The position numbers and the translations under genes were made by a program. From assembly GCA_011503125.2 (NCBI GenBank), contig WWBZ02000040.1:2542001-2606000 (forward strand): a DNA stretch of 64,000 bases, read 5' to 3'. The notes beneath the pieces were generated by a model. The model saw nothing but the letters and a program-made list of their open reading frames with translations, ran no database searches and had not been told where the DNA came from. Below, one piece after another: positions 35,922 through 48,071 of this stretch. The stretch comes from Botryosphaeria dothidea. Taxonomy: Eukaryota; Ascomycota; Dothideomycetes; Botryosphaeriales; Botryosphaeriaceae. Position 1 is the first letter of the stretch; every line of letters starts with the position of its first letter.

Positions 35922-38496
35922 CTGTTTTCTTGTAGATAACTTATTGTTTTGAGCAGCGGAGGATCCTGGTCGACGGATTTTCGGCCAGCAGGGTCGAAGA
36001 AAATGATGCCATTCCTTTGTCTATCTTCTCAGATCGTGTGCCGGATAGGGTAATGATGTTGGACGGATGTCTCTCCGAACCCTCGTCTACTGAACCGACT
36101 AACTGGGCCAACACGTTTCTCATCACATGGCCAGGAGTCTCCCTGGTAACAGCGAGATGGTGTCTACGTGCATCTGGATTCCAGCCGGAATGACTCGGCT
36201 GGCGCTAGATCGTGAGTTAATCTTGCGTGCAGATGTCCCTTGCATGATCGTCTGGAACAGTGGGTACGATCTTCTTTCTCCTCTCGGCAGTGGTCACCAG
36301 CAGGGTGGTGGATGTCAGCTCTTGAACAATGCCAGATGAGACAGCTGTGGAAGATGCAGCAAGACAGAATCGAGATGTCTTCGATCCGCTCAAGTCTACA
36401 GATGCAGATTTTCATGCCGCGATGCGAGCAGATGCGGCGGCATGGCCAAGCTATGGTGGCCTCTTGGCGACAAGTACCGGCGCAGCTTGTCGACGTCTTG
36501 GAAGACGAGCTTGTCAACACGACGTCGTGGCCGTCTCTTTCGATCAATCAGATCCATCAATGGAATTCTTTCATCACCTCGGCCTATTCGTGAGCTGTTC
36601 GCAGCCATCGGCGGCCATGCCCTGGATGTCTGGCCCTCACCTGCGTCATGATCTGGCTGATCTGCCGACAGCCGCGATGGCTAACGAGCATCGTAAAGAC
36701 CTTATCTTCTTCACATGTGCAGGTATCCGGGGAAGGGAAAGATACGGAATGCCGGTTCCGGCGTTTCAACCGGGGAAGGCAAGGCGTTGGCGTTGCCGGT
36801 GGCTCCCTTCCCTCCCGCGATGCCGCGCGCTAGAATTCTTCGCTTCTGCTGGAGCCAAACACCTTCCGGGCCAGGGGGCCTGGCATTTTCGTGCCCACGA
36901 GCTAGCCGACATGCCGCGGAGCCTGATTGGCATGGCCGAGAGCGAAGAGCGGACGTGACCTGGGACTGGATCGCGCAGGGCCAGAGCGGACGGCAAATCG
37001 GCATGGCCGATGCGTGGCCTGGGGTAACACGGGGATGGCTTTGTGGGAGTCGGGTGGCAGGTGGTGGAGTGACACGGCGGGGGCGCGGTGGCTCCTGCAC
37101 GTCCAAATCCTGGCGGCTGAAAATTCTGCCTTTCGACTCGGCCTCAGTCGGCCATGCTCAGGCAGGCCGTCTCTGTGACTCTGCGCTGACACGGCCGTGG
37201 TGTTGTCACGGCAGCCTGGTAAGCAAAACGAAGCCACCGCCTTTTTCCCCGCGGAAAACGAGCCCAGACATGCATCCTGCAAGCGGGCATCCCTTAGGGC
37301 CAAACCTTTTTTCTTGTCCGGCCGCCTTCCACGCCGAGCCCAGCACAAGCCAATGCTTTGCATCCACCAAGCCTCCGACCACCCCGTCTTGCAATCTCGT
37401 CCGGCCGTCCTGCGCGCCGCCTGCCAGAATCCGGCACCAACCCTCGTCAGCGCGTGTTTTGTTGCACGGCTGGTCATTGTCATATTACCCCACCTCCGGA
37501 CAAAAGGGGTCGTTTTGACCGTCTGATGTACTCGATGCTCTTCCCGTAGAGGCATGGCAATGACCTGAGGTTCTTCTGGGATCAAAACGTTCTTTCGTTC
37601 ATATCAGCTATGTTTCTAATCAGTACTGGCTAAGTATTAAACCTAATATAGCACATCTCGCCTTTTCAAGAGGGCTTGAGCCTCAATATGACATCTTCCA
37701 AAACGACAGGCCAATACACCCCATGCATTACGACGGTTATGTGCCTTGGCACTGTCTCCTTCCCCCGCGAAAATCACTCATTACAGCTGACGCAGCAAGA
37801 CGTGCCCTCCAGCCCTCGTGACTCGTGAGGCCGCGTGATAGGATATCCGTGCCGCTTGCATGCCGTTGGAAATGGCGATTCCGCGCGCCGTGGCGGTCTG
37901 GGCACCGTCTCCTCTGCACGCTCAAGCCATGGAGAGCAAAATGGGGGAGTGGGGCAAAAGCGCTGCAGCGGAGTGGGTGACGAGTAATGCGAGCATCCTC
38001 TTTCTCGGAAAAAGGAACCAAGCATTCGCCGCGCCTCTCGTTCCTTCTATCAAGGCCTTCAAATTGGAGTCTTGTGCCGCCTTGTCAGATCGGCCAAGCC
38101 TCATGCCTCAACTTCCTTCCGTCTTGTTCTACACCTCTCACTCAGCTCTTGCCCACGGACTCTCTTGGCAAGGCGGAATACGCTGCACCAAGTCTTCAGC
38201 CCGCTGGCCTTGCTATAATACATCTGTGCGGAGTGGGCCCGTTTCCCCTCCGTTCGCCCTCCCACCACTGAGAGCGGGGCCCCGTCTGTTTTCCTGCTGG
38301 TGAGTGGCCACGGCATTACCAATTCCGGCAATGGCTTCAATAACGCCGATCACCGGGATCGAGTTTCAGTTATGCTGTCGAACTGCTCTCTGTTCTTGTT
38401 ATTTATTGCGCGTGCCGTCCGTGAGCTGACTTTGTTTTGGGCCGTAGGGTACTCTGAGCCGCACACTCTGTCTTGTCAAGGCACTGCCACTCAATC
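35922..38496. other. Long intergenic region upstream of the sugar transporter
   Basis: About 2.6 kb. Long overlapping frames on both strands at 36700-37590 come from GC-rich composition and show no family motif. It probably contains a long transporter promoter; no single element stood out. Confidence 0.5.
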
Positions 38497-41022
38497 ATGG
38501 ACCCCAAAGAAGAGTGAGACCTTTCCAAGGTATATGCCATTCTACATGTGCTGAATGATATGAACAGGAAGCGCGATAGCGCGGCAGGCATTCACCATGA
38601 GGAGGCAGCTGTTCTGGATACCAAGCGCAAGCAGAGCATCGTCGAGCTTTCCGAAAACACGACCGGCGAGTAAGTAGACGTCGACTAACGATATTCACTC
38701 CCCGTAATTGCTGATCGGCCTTCAACTCCAGAGTCAAGAACCCTCTCGCTGGCATACCAATCCCGCAGCTTATGAGTGATGTCGAATCATTCGCGGCAAA
38801 AAACGACATGGGGGATATCCTTCCCCTGCTCCGCAAAGGCGCCCTTATTGCGCGTGACCCGAACAATTTTGAAAACGTTGCGGAATTGGACGAGGAAGAC
38901 AAAGAGGCCATTCGAATTGAAAGAACGCACAGGTGGAGGCACCCTTTCGCGCTGTACTTCACTATCATTCTGAACTCAATTGCTGCTGCTATTCAAGGTA
39001 AATACATCTACGCGTTCCTCGATATAAAGTTGGCCGCTGACGCACCTTGGAAGGCTGGGATCAGACTGGATCCAATGGCGCAAATCTCTCATTCCCGGAC
39101 GAATTCGGCATAAGTACAAAGCAAGATGTATGCGGCTTGAAGGGGACGTGCGAAAAAGATGAATGGATTGTAGGCGTCGTCAACTCCATGCCGTACATCG
39201 CCATTTGGCTCTTGTGAGTAACTGCTGTGACATGAGCTCCATCACGAGAATGCTAATGCCACCGGCAGCGCAGCATGGATTTCTGATCCGCTGAATGACC
39301 TCATCGGCCGGCGTGGAACAATTTTTCTCGGCGCTATATTCTCTCTCGTTGCCCCGTTTGCAATGGGAGTAACGCAGAGCTGGCAACAACTCATCGGGAC
39401 GCGTGTTCTCCTCGGTATTGGCATGGGCTTGAAGGAAGTCACTGTCCCGGTCTTTTCCGCAGAAACTGCCCCCGCAAACATCCGTGGAGGGTTGGTCATG
39501 AGTTGGCAGGTCTGGACAGCTTTCGGCATCTTCTTGGGCACCTGTGCCAACCTCGCGTAAGTGATATCGTCACATTTGAAGTAAATTTTGCTGACACAAG
39601 AAGTGTCTACCGCGTCGGGAAAATTGCATGGCGCTTGCAGTTCGGCAGTGCTTTCATTCCGGCCGTGCCGCTTGTGATTGGCATCTACTTCTGTCCCGAA
39701 TCGCCCCGTAAGTGAGAAGAAGCTTAATCAATCTGCGATGTTTATTGACCGGCCCCGCAGGTTGGTATCTAAAAAAGAAGAAGTTCAGGAAGGCTTACAA
39801 GTCTCTTCTTCGTCTCCGCAACACTCCACTCCAGGCTGCCCGTGATCTCTATTATATCAATGCCCAGCTGGAATACGAGGAGCAGCTCGTCAAAGAGTCC
39901 GGTATTACCACCGCAAACAACATTGTGACCCGCTTCTTCGAATTGTTTAGTATTCCCCGCGTCAGACGCGCAACACAAGCGTCAGGTATCGTTATGATTG
40001 CGCAACAAATGTACGTTGGCCTTTCACCTCATTTTGAACAACCAAATAAGCTAACATGGGTGTTCGTTTTAGGTGCGGAATCAACATCATGAGGTCCAGA
40101 ACTTCATTTCTTCACCCAGGATACCAGAAGTACATACTGACGTGACTGTGTGCTCTAGTTTCTACTCGTCTACCATTTTCGAACAAGCGGGTGCGGGTAC
40201 CTTCGGATCTCTTATGGCAACTTTCGGCTTCGGCCTGGTCAACTTCGTCTTCGCCTGGCCTGCTGTCTGGACGATTGACACCTTCGGCCGACGAGGCCTG
40301 CTCCTCTTCACTTTCCCCAACATGTTCTGGACGCTCCTGGCCGGCGGATTCTGCTTCTACATCCCCCAAGAGAACAAAGCGCATCTCGGAATGATCGCAT
40401 TCTTCGTCTATCTCTTCGCCGCGTTCTACAGTCCCGGCGAGGGTCCCGTGCCTTTCACCGTAAGTTTTCCCACGGCAACGTACGTCTCGTTGCGGTTTGC
40501 TGACGGTTCGACACCAGTACTCCGCCGAAGTCTTCCCCCTCAGCCACCGTGAACTCGGCATGTCCTGGGCCGTCGCCACCAACAACTTCTGGGCCAGCAT
40601 CCTCAGCATCACCTTCCCGCGCCTCATCGGCGCCTTCAAGCCCCAGGGCGCCTTCGGCTTCTACGCCGGCCTCAACGTCATCGCCCTCGTCCTGAGTAAA
40701 ATCACCCCCAAGCAAAACATCCCCAAGATAGATCGCTAACATGATCCTCCCAGTCTTCCTCTTCCTCCCCGAAACCAAACAGCGCACGCTCGAGGAGCTC
40801 GACTACGTCTTCGCCGTCCCGACGCGCACGCACGCGTCGTTCCAGCTGACCAAGGTGCTGCCTTGGTGGACGCGGCGGTACCTGCTGCTGCGCAAGGGCG
40901 AGCCCGAGCCCGAGCTGTACCACTTCGAGAGCGACGAGTACCGGGCACCGCCGATCCAAGGTGTCAGGGAAAGCGACGACGTCGAGGGGGCCGCGGGTGT
41001 CGTACCGGCGAAGATTGGTTAG
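38497..41022 (+). CDS. MFS sugar / polyol (myo-inositol-like) transporter
   Basis: A plasma-membrane proton symporter of the sugar porter family. ATG 38497 starts a 17-base first exon (MDPKEE), followed by a cytosolic N-terminus of about 110 residues. At least nine short introns interrupt the gene. Family motifs in order: WDQTG after TM1; [16 protein letters not shown] (the GRR loop 2-3); [29 protein letters not shown] (PESPR after TM6); IAQQMCGIN (TM7); [12 protein letters not shown] (second GRR); [18 protein letters not shown]; and [14 protein letters not shown] (PETK..LEE after TM12). The long N- and C-terminal tails and the charged C-terminus resemble fungal inositol/polyol permeases; the substrate cannot be fixed by eye. 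Convergent with the GMC gene. Confidence 0.9.
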
Positions 41023-41738
41023 AACTGGAGGGGGTTTTTTTTCGCCTTTCAAACGTGATTGGGAGAGGGGTTGAACATGGGCTGTTGGTTGCCCAGCGAT
41101 GGAGAAAACGGAACCTCCCTTTTTGGTGGCCGTGAAGACTCGATATGGTGGGTGGATGAGTCGAAACGTCTTCTGTCAAAAGCGAGGTCAGTTTTTCTTT
41201 TCTCTGCACCTGTCGCTACTGTACACGGAGGGTATTGCAGCCGATATGGTTAGCGGCGACTGCCTTTGGAAAACATAACTTCGTGGGGAATGGAAGCATT
41301 CGCCCGGACGCGGGCGTGTTACGTTTTTAGGAACGAACCCATCCGGACAAATGATTCTCCTCCCCATCACACTTCCATTAATCTGATCTTCCGTGGGAAA
41401 TATCACATTTGGCGCTAACGGTGGGCTGCGATCCCGCTCTGTAATGTATAGGCCACGAATTCATTGAGGCCGGAGCCACATGCTCTGGATCTTTTGTCCA
41501 AGTTGCTTTTGCTACACGGTCAATTGCCTTCGTGTCGTTTCAACTGCATGAGTACATCGACGCTTGCTGCATGGTTCCCCGGATTGACATTCTCACACAA
41601 AGATTCAGCACTCGAGGCAGTCAGGACAAATTTGATGTTCAATCCCGGCGGATGTCCTCAGACCCACACCAGAGCGAAACCAATATACATTAAATTAATC
41701 AAGCAGGGTAACTCTCTTTACGGCCACCGTCCCCTTGC
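41023..41738. other. Convergent intergenic region
   Basis: About 700 bases between the transporter and GMC stops. Nothing recognised. Confidence 0.5.
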
Positions 41739-43820
41739 TTAAGCGCTGCTCTGCGCCTCCGCAATAATCACATCCGCCGCCTTCTCGCTGAACATGTACA
41801 CGGAGCTGGCAATGAAGAAGCCATGAATCCTGGGCATCGCGCTCGCATCGACAACCCTCAGTCCACTGACACCCCTAACCCTGAAATCGCCGTCCAGAAC
41901 AGCATTCGGATCATCGTCCGCGCCGATAGGGGCAGTGCAGCTGGCGTGGTGACCCCAGGCCTCATCCTTGATGAACTGCTTGGTGGCCTCCTCATCGCGG
42001 CTGGGGGGACGCACATCGACCCAGTCGCCAATGGTCGGGGACATGCTCTCGTAAATCTTGCGCGAAAACGTAACGCCCTCGTAGACGGCCTGGAGATCGG
42101 CCTCGTCCTCGCCGTTGGCCGTGTCGCCCTCGTCGAAGTAACGGAACGAGATCTGCGGCGTGTCGAGCGGGTCGGCGCTGCGGAGCTTGACGTAGCCGGC
42201 GCGGTTGCGCGTGTGCGCCTTGAGGGTGAGCCACGACCAGTGCGACGAGTCGGCCACGGCGTAGTCCGAGTAGCCGCGCATGTAGCCGGGGAAGTTGGCG
42301 GGCACACCCAGGTTGATCAGGTCGGTCGGGTCTTCCGAGGAGGCGGTGCTGGATTTCATGATGGCGGAGAGCGCCAGGCCGGAGCTGCCGTAGACGCCCT
42401 TGAAGACGGCGTTATTAAGCCAGCGCTCCAGGCAGGGGTCGCCGGGCTGGCCGTAGGTGCAGTCCTCGATGACGGTGAAGTTGCCGTCGAACTTGATGGT
42501 CGTGGCGACTTCGTAGCGGTCCTGCAGGTTGGTGCCGACGCCGGGCAGGTCCTTGACCACGGGGATGCCGAATTTGGCAAGTTCGTCCGCAGGACCGATA
42601 CCACTCAGCTTCAGGAGTTGAGGGGTGTTGAAGACACCGCCGGAGACGATGACTTCGCGGGTAGCGTTCACGCTACCGGGGATGCCGCCAGCAGAGTTGC
42701 CAGCACGCGGGTCAGCGCGGTACAGAGCCTTGCCATCCAGGAAGTCGACACCAACGGCGCGGGGTTGGCCAGTGGTGGTGTCGTTCTCAAAGCGGAGCTT
42801 GGTGGCGAAGCAGTTGGTGCGGATATCCAGGGGGTACTTGCCTGAGTTGGCAACCTCGAGAACGAAGTCACGCGGACCGTTGCGGGCGTAGTTCTTGATG
42901 GCGAGAGGAACCTGGTACAGGCCCTCATTCTGGTCGCGGGCCTTACCGGGGATGTTAACGTCCTGGAGCAGCAGCTCAGCGAGACCGGTGACGGTGGTGA
43001 TGAGCTGTTCGAGGAGGCCGCGGCCCAGAGCAGTGGCGGCGGCGAGAACCATCTGCAGCAGCTTCGCGTCCTCCAGCACCAGCGTCAAGTCAGTCGTGCC
43101 CGTGGTGAGCCAGCCGTTGGTTCCATGGCCGACCAGAGCGTTGCCCAGCAGGTACTCGGCCTTCTCGAGCTTCTGGAAGTACTTGCGCATGTTGTCGGCG
43201 CCCCACGAGGCGTCACCGGTGATGTTGACGAGGTACTCCCAATCCTGTTCGTGCGGGTAGATCGTCACCATGGCGTTGTGGGAACCGCAGCCGCCCAGCG
43301 TACCCGCGCGCGGGTATAGCACACCCTTCATCTTAGAGCCCTCGGGCGGGGTAAGACCGGTGTACAGCTCGCCCTCAGGCGTGTCATAGGTGCACTTGCT
43401 GTCGCGCGCCTGCTTGGTGTCGTCGTCGTAGTGGCGCACCCAGAAGTCCCACCTCATGGGCTCATACTCGGATGACTGGCCGTGGAAAGCCGGAACGCGC
43501 TCCTTCAGGTCCTCGCCCTGATCGTCACCAGCCTCGATCAGCAGGGTCTTGTAGCCTGCGATGGCGAGACGAGCTGCCAGCGGGCCGCCGCCAGGACCGG
43601 AGCCGATGATGACATATTCGTAGTCCTCAAGGGCGGTGACATTAGAGGCCTGGCGGGAGGCGTGCTGGTGGAAGTGGTTGTGTTGGTTGTGGGTCGCTTC
43701 ACTGGATAAACATTGAGGATGACGTTTTCTATAACAGATGGGCTATAGATTGGCGACTTACATGGTACCCGCCAACCAGGTACAGAGCAAAAAGAGGCTC
43801 TTCATGCCTCTTCCCTGCAT
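41739..43820 (-). CDS. Secreted GMC-family FAD oxidoreductase
   Basis: Glucose-methanol-choline family: FAD-dependent oxidation of an alcohol or sugar. The start is ATG 43820 (MQGRG) or, better placed for a signal peptide, ATG 43805 (MKSLFLLCTWLAGT). Exon 1 is 44 bases from the second ATG; the intron ends at 43702. The spliced length from 43805 is 668 residues. The ADP-binding motif is GSGPGGGPLAARLA; the second signature region is GTLGGCGSHNAMV; and SGGVFNTPQLLKLSGIGP is the GMC motif 2. C-terminal active site: HHASCTAPIG gives the first His and RIHGFFIASSVYM the second (His rather than Asn). A His/Gln-rich stretch (HNQHNHFHQH) sits just after the signal peptide. Substrate unknown; it could supply peroxide in lignocellulose or defence settings. 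Confidence 0.92.
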
Positions 43821-44970
43821 CGTCACGGTCGTGTAAAGAATAAACGAATGACTGAAGGTAGGAACAAAGAACGAACTTGGCGGTTAATCAGGAGCCATCG
43901 GGCATGGACGTATATAAATCATCGAGACGAGTCATCGGTGGTGTCCCTGAGGATGGCGCGTTGGTCGTCACCGCCATGGGGTCATCTCCGGAAAGCTCTG
44001 GCTACAGGCGGGATAGACGAGTCCGCGGTTGCCGAAGTGCATGCTGGTGTAGGGCAACAATGGCGCGTGCCCCTGACGAGAGCGTCAATCACTCGTAGAA
44101 CGAAATTGGATCTTGGCCGGGTCTTTTCTGTGTGGGTGGTGTGCCTGTTCTGGAAGAGAAGGTTTGAGTTGGGGCAGGGATGGATGCACGCAGCAGCCGG
44201 GATCGCGCTCCTCCGCAACTGGGGGTGCTGTCCGCTTACTCCGCGGCCAGTGTGTGGATGTGGATGGCTCAAATGACGTTGGCGCGCTCCTGGGCCGTTG
44301 GCTGGCTGCTGCTTCCTGCTCCGACGAGGCGCAGACGGCGCCCTGCTTGGCAACTGCCCCCGGCCCGCGCCGCTGTCGTCCAATTTGCAACAACGGAGCG
44401 CTATTTCCTACTTGTTCCACGCAGATCTCGTTACAACAGCATGCCTTCTCTCCCGCCTGCTCGGCCAAGACGTCTACGGCTTACGCATGCATCTGGACGC
44501 GTCCGGGAAAATGGCTGACTCGGTGCAGGTGCATTGCAAGCCTCCATCTGGCTTCCGCTTCCCTTCTGTCGGTCCTATCTCTGCTTGGCACTTGGCAGGC
44601 ACAACGCCTCTTTTACGCACAGCCCTGCTCTGATTGGATGCACTGGACCAGCCACGAATCGCCCGCGCTACGCATTGCAGCCTGGCCTCCTCCACCGCAT
44701 CGCCAGGGGCACTTCTCGCCTAGCCCCGTGGCTTTTGCCGTTGATTGATGCTCCATGCATGGATCCTTCTACAACACCAGATCGTCGTCGCCATGGTCGT
44801 TTTCGTCGCGCGCATGAGTCTGTTGCCCAAAGCCCTTGAGATTGGCTTCCGGCCTGGGAATCCCGGATGCTACAGAATTGCCGCAACATTGCACCATTGT
44901 CTCTGAGGTGGGTATCAAACGAATGGCTATTAGCGCTATACACATTACAACGACCAAAGAAAACATCCCA
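43821..44970. other. Intergenic region upstream of GMC oxidoreductase
   Basis: About 1.15 kb with the GMC promoter at its left end. GC-rich frames at 44085-44840 overlap in several phases and carry no motif. Confidence 0.5.
43911..43919 (-). promoter_or_regulatory. TATA-like box of the GMC gene
   Basis: ATTTATATA on the minus strand, 90-110 bases before the two candidate starts. Confidence 0.45.
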
Positions 44971-46720
44971 TCAGACCATATTATCTTTCCTATCCAGCAT
45001 GACCTGGGAGCTGTGCGCATCCCACCCATCGTTCCCAGCACTCGTATTGGGCCGCGTCTCCATACGTGAAAGCTCCACCACCGTAGACTCCGACTTTGTG
45101 TCGATTGTGCCGTTGTGAGAGGTGTGCTTGACGCTTCCTTCCTCCATCTTCAGCGCCCCCTGCCGCTGCTTCATCCGGTCGATGGTGCCTGCGGTGCCCG
45201 AAGTGTTGTTGGTGCTTCCCTTGGTCGTGGAGAAGAAGGTGTTGAGCTTGGGGAATGCGCCCTGAAGAAGCGGGCGGAGGGCAGGCATGCAGGAAACCGA
45301 GACCCCGACGTTCATCTCAATAGCCGTCCAGTATGATGCCGGTGTTTGGTCCCCTGTGTCAAGTCAGAGACAGCTCAGAATGGGAAGGGTGACGGATTCC
45401 TTACATGTCTTGTCCTGACTGTTTCCAAATGTGACCAGAGTTTGTAAGCGGATAACAGAAGCAATGGTGATGCTTGTCATATGTCAGCAATTTCCAACTC
45501 TCTGTCCAGACAAACACGAAACTCACAGAATGCCGCAGCTGAACATTCCCAGCAGTCCCAGCTTCTTCTTCCCACTCAACTGGAGCTTGATGAGGGACGG
45601 AATCGGAAGGAGAAGGATGACGAGGTCCAGGACAATTCCCATGGCCGCCGCCGTCCAGGCCTGCGCGTGTTTATCGTTGCAGCGTCCTTCAACCTTTTGC
45701 TCCCAGTCCCATGCCTTCCGGATAGGCCAGCATTGGAAGATTGTCATTGCAACACTTGAAACTCCCCAAGCGGCATTGAATACGATCAGACACCAGACCA
45801 CCACCCGGAAGCGCTTCTCCGGGAAGATTCGGAGCAGGAACAGCAAGATTCCAATCTTGTAGCCTGCCGCTATGACGAGGTACGTCCATTCGCCCCAATA
45901 GTACATCTGCAACGTCTTAGCGGATTTCGATGGTCACTGTCTACGTGGTGCAAAGCGAACCTTGTTGATTCTGGAGAGATTGGTGAAGGAGATATCCCAG
46001 ACATGCTTTCCCAATCCAATATATCCCACTGTTGGCTTGTGAGTATTGAGACTTGCCTATTCCTGAGTGATGTACTTACTGATTATACCGTTGATGCACC
46101 ATGGGACAAGAATGATCTTCAAAGAAAGAAAAAAGCGTCAGTCCGTACTTCTCCATCAAGCGGCTTTGTAAATGGCCTTACCCAAGTGACGAAGATGACC
46201 CAATCGTCCCACCAAAAACCGGCTGATATCGATCTTGCCCACATCCTCAGGCACACAAGAATCGAGGTACAGATGATCAAAACCATCACCGGGTAGATTG
46301 GGCCAAACGACCTGTCGCCATCGGGAACACCACACGTCGCTTTCGAGATATTCGCGTACGCTGTTCCGCACCACATTAGCCGTCGAACCCGGAAGTTACT
46401 TCAGACATGCATACTCAGTGTCTCTCTGATGGTACATGAGCCCGTGACGCAGGCAGTAACGTTTGCGGCGATATGCTTATTTTGACAGATGCATGCTTGG
46501 TCGGTAATCCCGCACTCGTCCTGAGCCTTCAAAGTTTTGAGAAGACATAGTTGCTGTAAACGGCAAACACCACAACGTCAGTATACTGTATCCGGCAACG
46601 ACGGGATCCCGGTGGGAGGCCACTCACGGCGCAAGCTGGTATGGCAGACACTTGGGCCAGGACGGTCGCTGACAAGGAAAAGAGGAGGGCCAATCCCAGG
46701 AACGCGCGGAGGAGCCTCAT
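44971..46720 (-). CDS. CFEM-domain PTH11-like G-protein-coupled receptor
   Basis: The start is ATG 46720 (MRLLRAFLGLALLFSLSATVLA, signal peptide); the in-frame TTG at 46732 is not used. Splicing of short introns gives a CFEM domain with all eight Cys: AIPACA, QLC, AQDEC, DQACIC (two), NVTAC, TGSC and TTCGVP. The intron after RETL (about 78 bases, ending CTCGAAAG) restores the last Cys. Seven membrane segments follow, with WWDDWVIF (the DDW motif of Pth11-type receptors), TYLVIAAGYKIGILLFLLR and AAAMGIVLDLVILLLPIP. The cytosolic tail (about 100 residues) is Ser/Thr-rich. In plant pathogens such receptors sense surface cues and act upstream of cAMP signalling; that role is inferred from the family. 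Confidence 0.9.
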
Positions 46721-48071
46721 GACGGGAAGCAAAAGATTAGTGAACCAAGGTTTAGCAACACGCGCACCGCCAACGGTCGAGAGGTGGTCTCCAAAGTCCG
46801 GCGCGGAGCAGACGGGTTTTCATATAAATTAGCGGTTTGGCACATTCTTCCTCGCTCAGAACGGGGTGCGGACGGCACCCAAGACCATGGCTCTTGGAAC
46901 TTGCAGCCCTGCCTTGATTGCAAACAAGCTGGCTAGTCAGATGCTGTCCCGCCTTCGATTCAGGTACCCTCTTGGCCTTATTTTGCGGGCAGCACGGTGG
47001 AAGCGACTGGGCCAGAGAGCTTAGCTCCGGGAAAGCTTGACAAATCCAGCGGCCTGGCTGGAACGAAAGATTCCATTTTGGCTGAAAATATGCAAATGGT
47101 GCTGTAGGGTGGCATTCAACTGCCGGTAAGTGCTCCGACTGTAGGAGTTATGCTTGGAAATTGACGCGGCATTGCTACTCAGCAGTCGAGGGCGAGCTCT
47201 GGACGCAGCGCCAATCATTGCTGGTTTGGACGTTGAAATAGGTGCAGTGGACGCCTTCCGCGGAACCGGGAGAGTGATTCGCACGGTCAACCATGGATCA
47301 CGAGTCGGATGGATCTTCTCGGAGAGTTGAAGTACCGCCAGCACGGTGTGGCTGGAGGCCTGAACGGCAGAAGGGCGGCAGGCAGAGGTGCTGGTTAAAG
47401 ACGGGGAAGGCTCAGCAAAAGAGCGCTGATCGCTCGTGTTGGGCGGCTCGCGTCTCGAAACATTTCCAATGGCGCTGGCTTGCGAGAAGAAAGGGCGCTC
47501 GGCCCGTTTGGGCCCGCCTGGGCACGCTGGGCAACATCTGGCGGAGCTGCCTCCCCCACTCTGCGCAACTGACACGACGTGCAGAATGAGATTGTCCAAG
47601 AACACGGAGAGATGTCGCTGTTGGCCCCACAAAGGGGATTGCAACACCGACGGAAGGGTCGTACATCGAACATCTTGCTCGCTACGCTCTGGCCAACTTG
47701 GTCTGCCGGAATGCCAATATCAGATTCACCATCTGCCAAGCATGGCCGTGTGCCTCGAGTCCTGATGGGCATTTTTGGCCCCCAGGGATATGATTTCCCG
47801 GATGGTCTGCCGCAGAGATGAAGGGGTTGTGAGTACGCGTTGTGGCTGGATCTTAACCATACTCGTCCACATCCATTGACGAGTAGCTGAAGATCCTCAA
47901 GTGTAAAATTATTGACATATTGACATATGGAGCAAGTCCTCTCTGCTGGCCAGCACCTCCGGAGTAGCCCGTACCGATCCGGAACAGACCATACTCAACT
48001 ACTTCCTCAGGCCCAAGGGGTCTATCCAGATAGTGGGGCAAACAGACTATCCATTCCGCTCTCAACAGGCT
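46721..48071. other. Intergenic region, receptor promoter / P450 3' end
   Basis: About 1.35 kb. Only the TATA-like element of the receptor gene is supported. Confidence 0.5.
46822..46829 (-). promoter_or_regulatory. TATA-like element of the CFEM receptor gene
   Basis: TTTATATG on the minus strand, about 105 bases upstream of the ATG at 46720. Confidence 0.35.

Noticed and set aside
36700..37590. Long overlapping frames on both strands (267 and 227 residues)
   Set aside because: No motif, signal peptide or consistent codon pattern; composition explains them.
41823..42845. A 340-residue plus-strand frame inside the GMC gene
   Set aside because: Antisense shadow of a well-supported oxidoreductase.
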